NCBI GenBank assembly: GCA_003254885.1
Contig: QANT01007743.1
Location: 1 to 44,454 of the forward strand
DNA from: Purshia tridentata
Lineage: Eukaryota > Streptophyta > Magnoliopsida > Rosales > Rosaceae
Direction: 5' to 3'
Length of the DNA stretch: 44,454 bases
The number at the start of each line of letters is the position of its first letter. The stretch's first letter is position 1. This document shows, in pieces, positions 44,001-44,454 of this stretch. Below the pieces are notes generated by a model. That model ran no database searches and was not told the origin of the DNA. It saw nothing but the letters and a program-made list of their open reading frames with translations. A program made the position numbers and the translations under genes.

Positions 44001-44454
44001 TGCATTCATAGTAATGGGCAACAAATAGACTGAGCATTGGATTCCAAAACACAAATATTTTACACATGCAAGTCCCACAACAAACGACCTACGCTCCTTC
44101 TATTGTGACTTCTGAGGCAAAATGTATGGACATATTTCTGTGATCTCTTATTATTCTTATTTTGTAGTATATTATTTTAATCGAAATTATTAAATAATTA
44201 GACCACTCTTTAGAAATTATTTCTACAAAAAAATTAACCAAATAAAAAATTATTTAATTATATAACTGTTTTTAAATAAACAGACAACTTTTTGTGTATT
44301 TATTTGTATGAACAAATAATTTACTAATCTGAAAATGAAAGTTCTTATCACAGCACTACGCCTCACTGCAGCACGAGAATAAGAGTCGGTCAAGGAAAGG
44401 CATAAATGACTAATTGTTGATTATGAGTTTGGGCTTGGGCTATACAATGGACCC
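41014..44454. other. Gene-free 3' end of window (SPL upstream region)
   Basis: The first 1-2 kb is the SPL promoter side. A hairpin-forming inverted repeat lies at 41583-41662 and CT-rich repeated words at 43600-43650. No open frame resembles a known protein, and no RNA gene was recognised. Confidence 0.55.
41583..41662. repeat. Near-perfect inverted repeat, 33/32-base arms, 15-base loop
   Basis: The left arm (41583-41615, TACAAAATGAGGGGCTATAC..) and the right arm (41631-41662) are reverse complements with about four mismatches and one extra G. Either transcript would fold into a long stem. It could be a tiny MITE, a solo foldback, or a small-RNA hairpin; no target-site duplication was clear. 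Confidence 0.85.

Overview
This is a stretch of nuclear DNA from a flowering plant, most likely a eudicot. The genes carry many GT..AG introns, the spacers are AT-rich, and every gene belongs to a plant family (PRA1, GCK/MAP4K kinase, type I metacaspase, RSS3-like MYC-N protein, clade F PP2C, SBP-box factor with a miR156 site). The species cannot be fixed from the sequence; a rosid such as a Rosaceae member is only a guess. An 18-base N gap flanked by poly-C lies in one kinase intron.

Layout. A low-complexity polypurine region opens the window. PRA1H (+, 4 exons, 1609-4585) faces the 3' end of a 20-exon MST/MAP4K-type Ste20 kinase (-, 6379-14978). An AT-rich spacer with a tRNA-type SINE follows, then a two-exon type I metacaspase (-, 18415-19656). 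Next comes a 7 kb region of duplicated debris: a fresh partial copy of kinase exon 1, and a decayed copy of the 5' part of the next gene. That gene is the RSS3-like bHLH-MYC_N protein (+, 7 exons, 26794-28893). It converges on a single-exon basic, Ser-rich MAKR/BKI1-like protein (-, 30158-30913). After 5 kb without a gene come a PP2C (+, 5 exons, 35970-38530) and, convergent with it, an SPL3/4/5-class SBP-box gene (-, 2 exons, 39766-41013) with a miR156 site just past its stop codon. The last 3.4 kb has no gene.

I joined the exons by hand. All six spliced genes keep an open frame across every junction, with totals of 705, 2118, 1119, 1242, 849 and 621 nt including the stop codon. This gives proteins of 234, 705, 372, 413, 282 and 206 residues.

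How the genes relate. They are not an operon or pathway cluster. From memory, the order MAP4K - RSS3-like - small basic protein - PP2C - SPL matches an Arabidopsis chromosome 3 block (around At3g15220-At3g15270), and a MAP4K sits beside SPL4 on chromosome 1. If so, this is an old conserved block, with the metacaspase as an addition. I see no clearly new biological system. The best leads are the two duplicated gene fragments in the 20-27 kb interval, the SINE, and a 32-bp-arm hairpin downstream of SPL.
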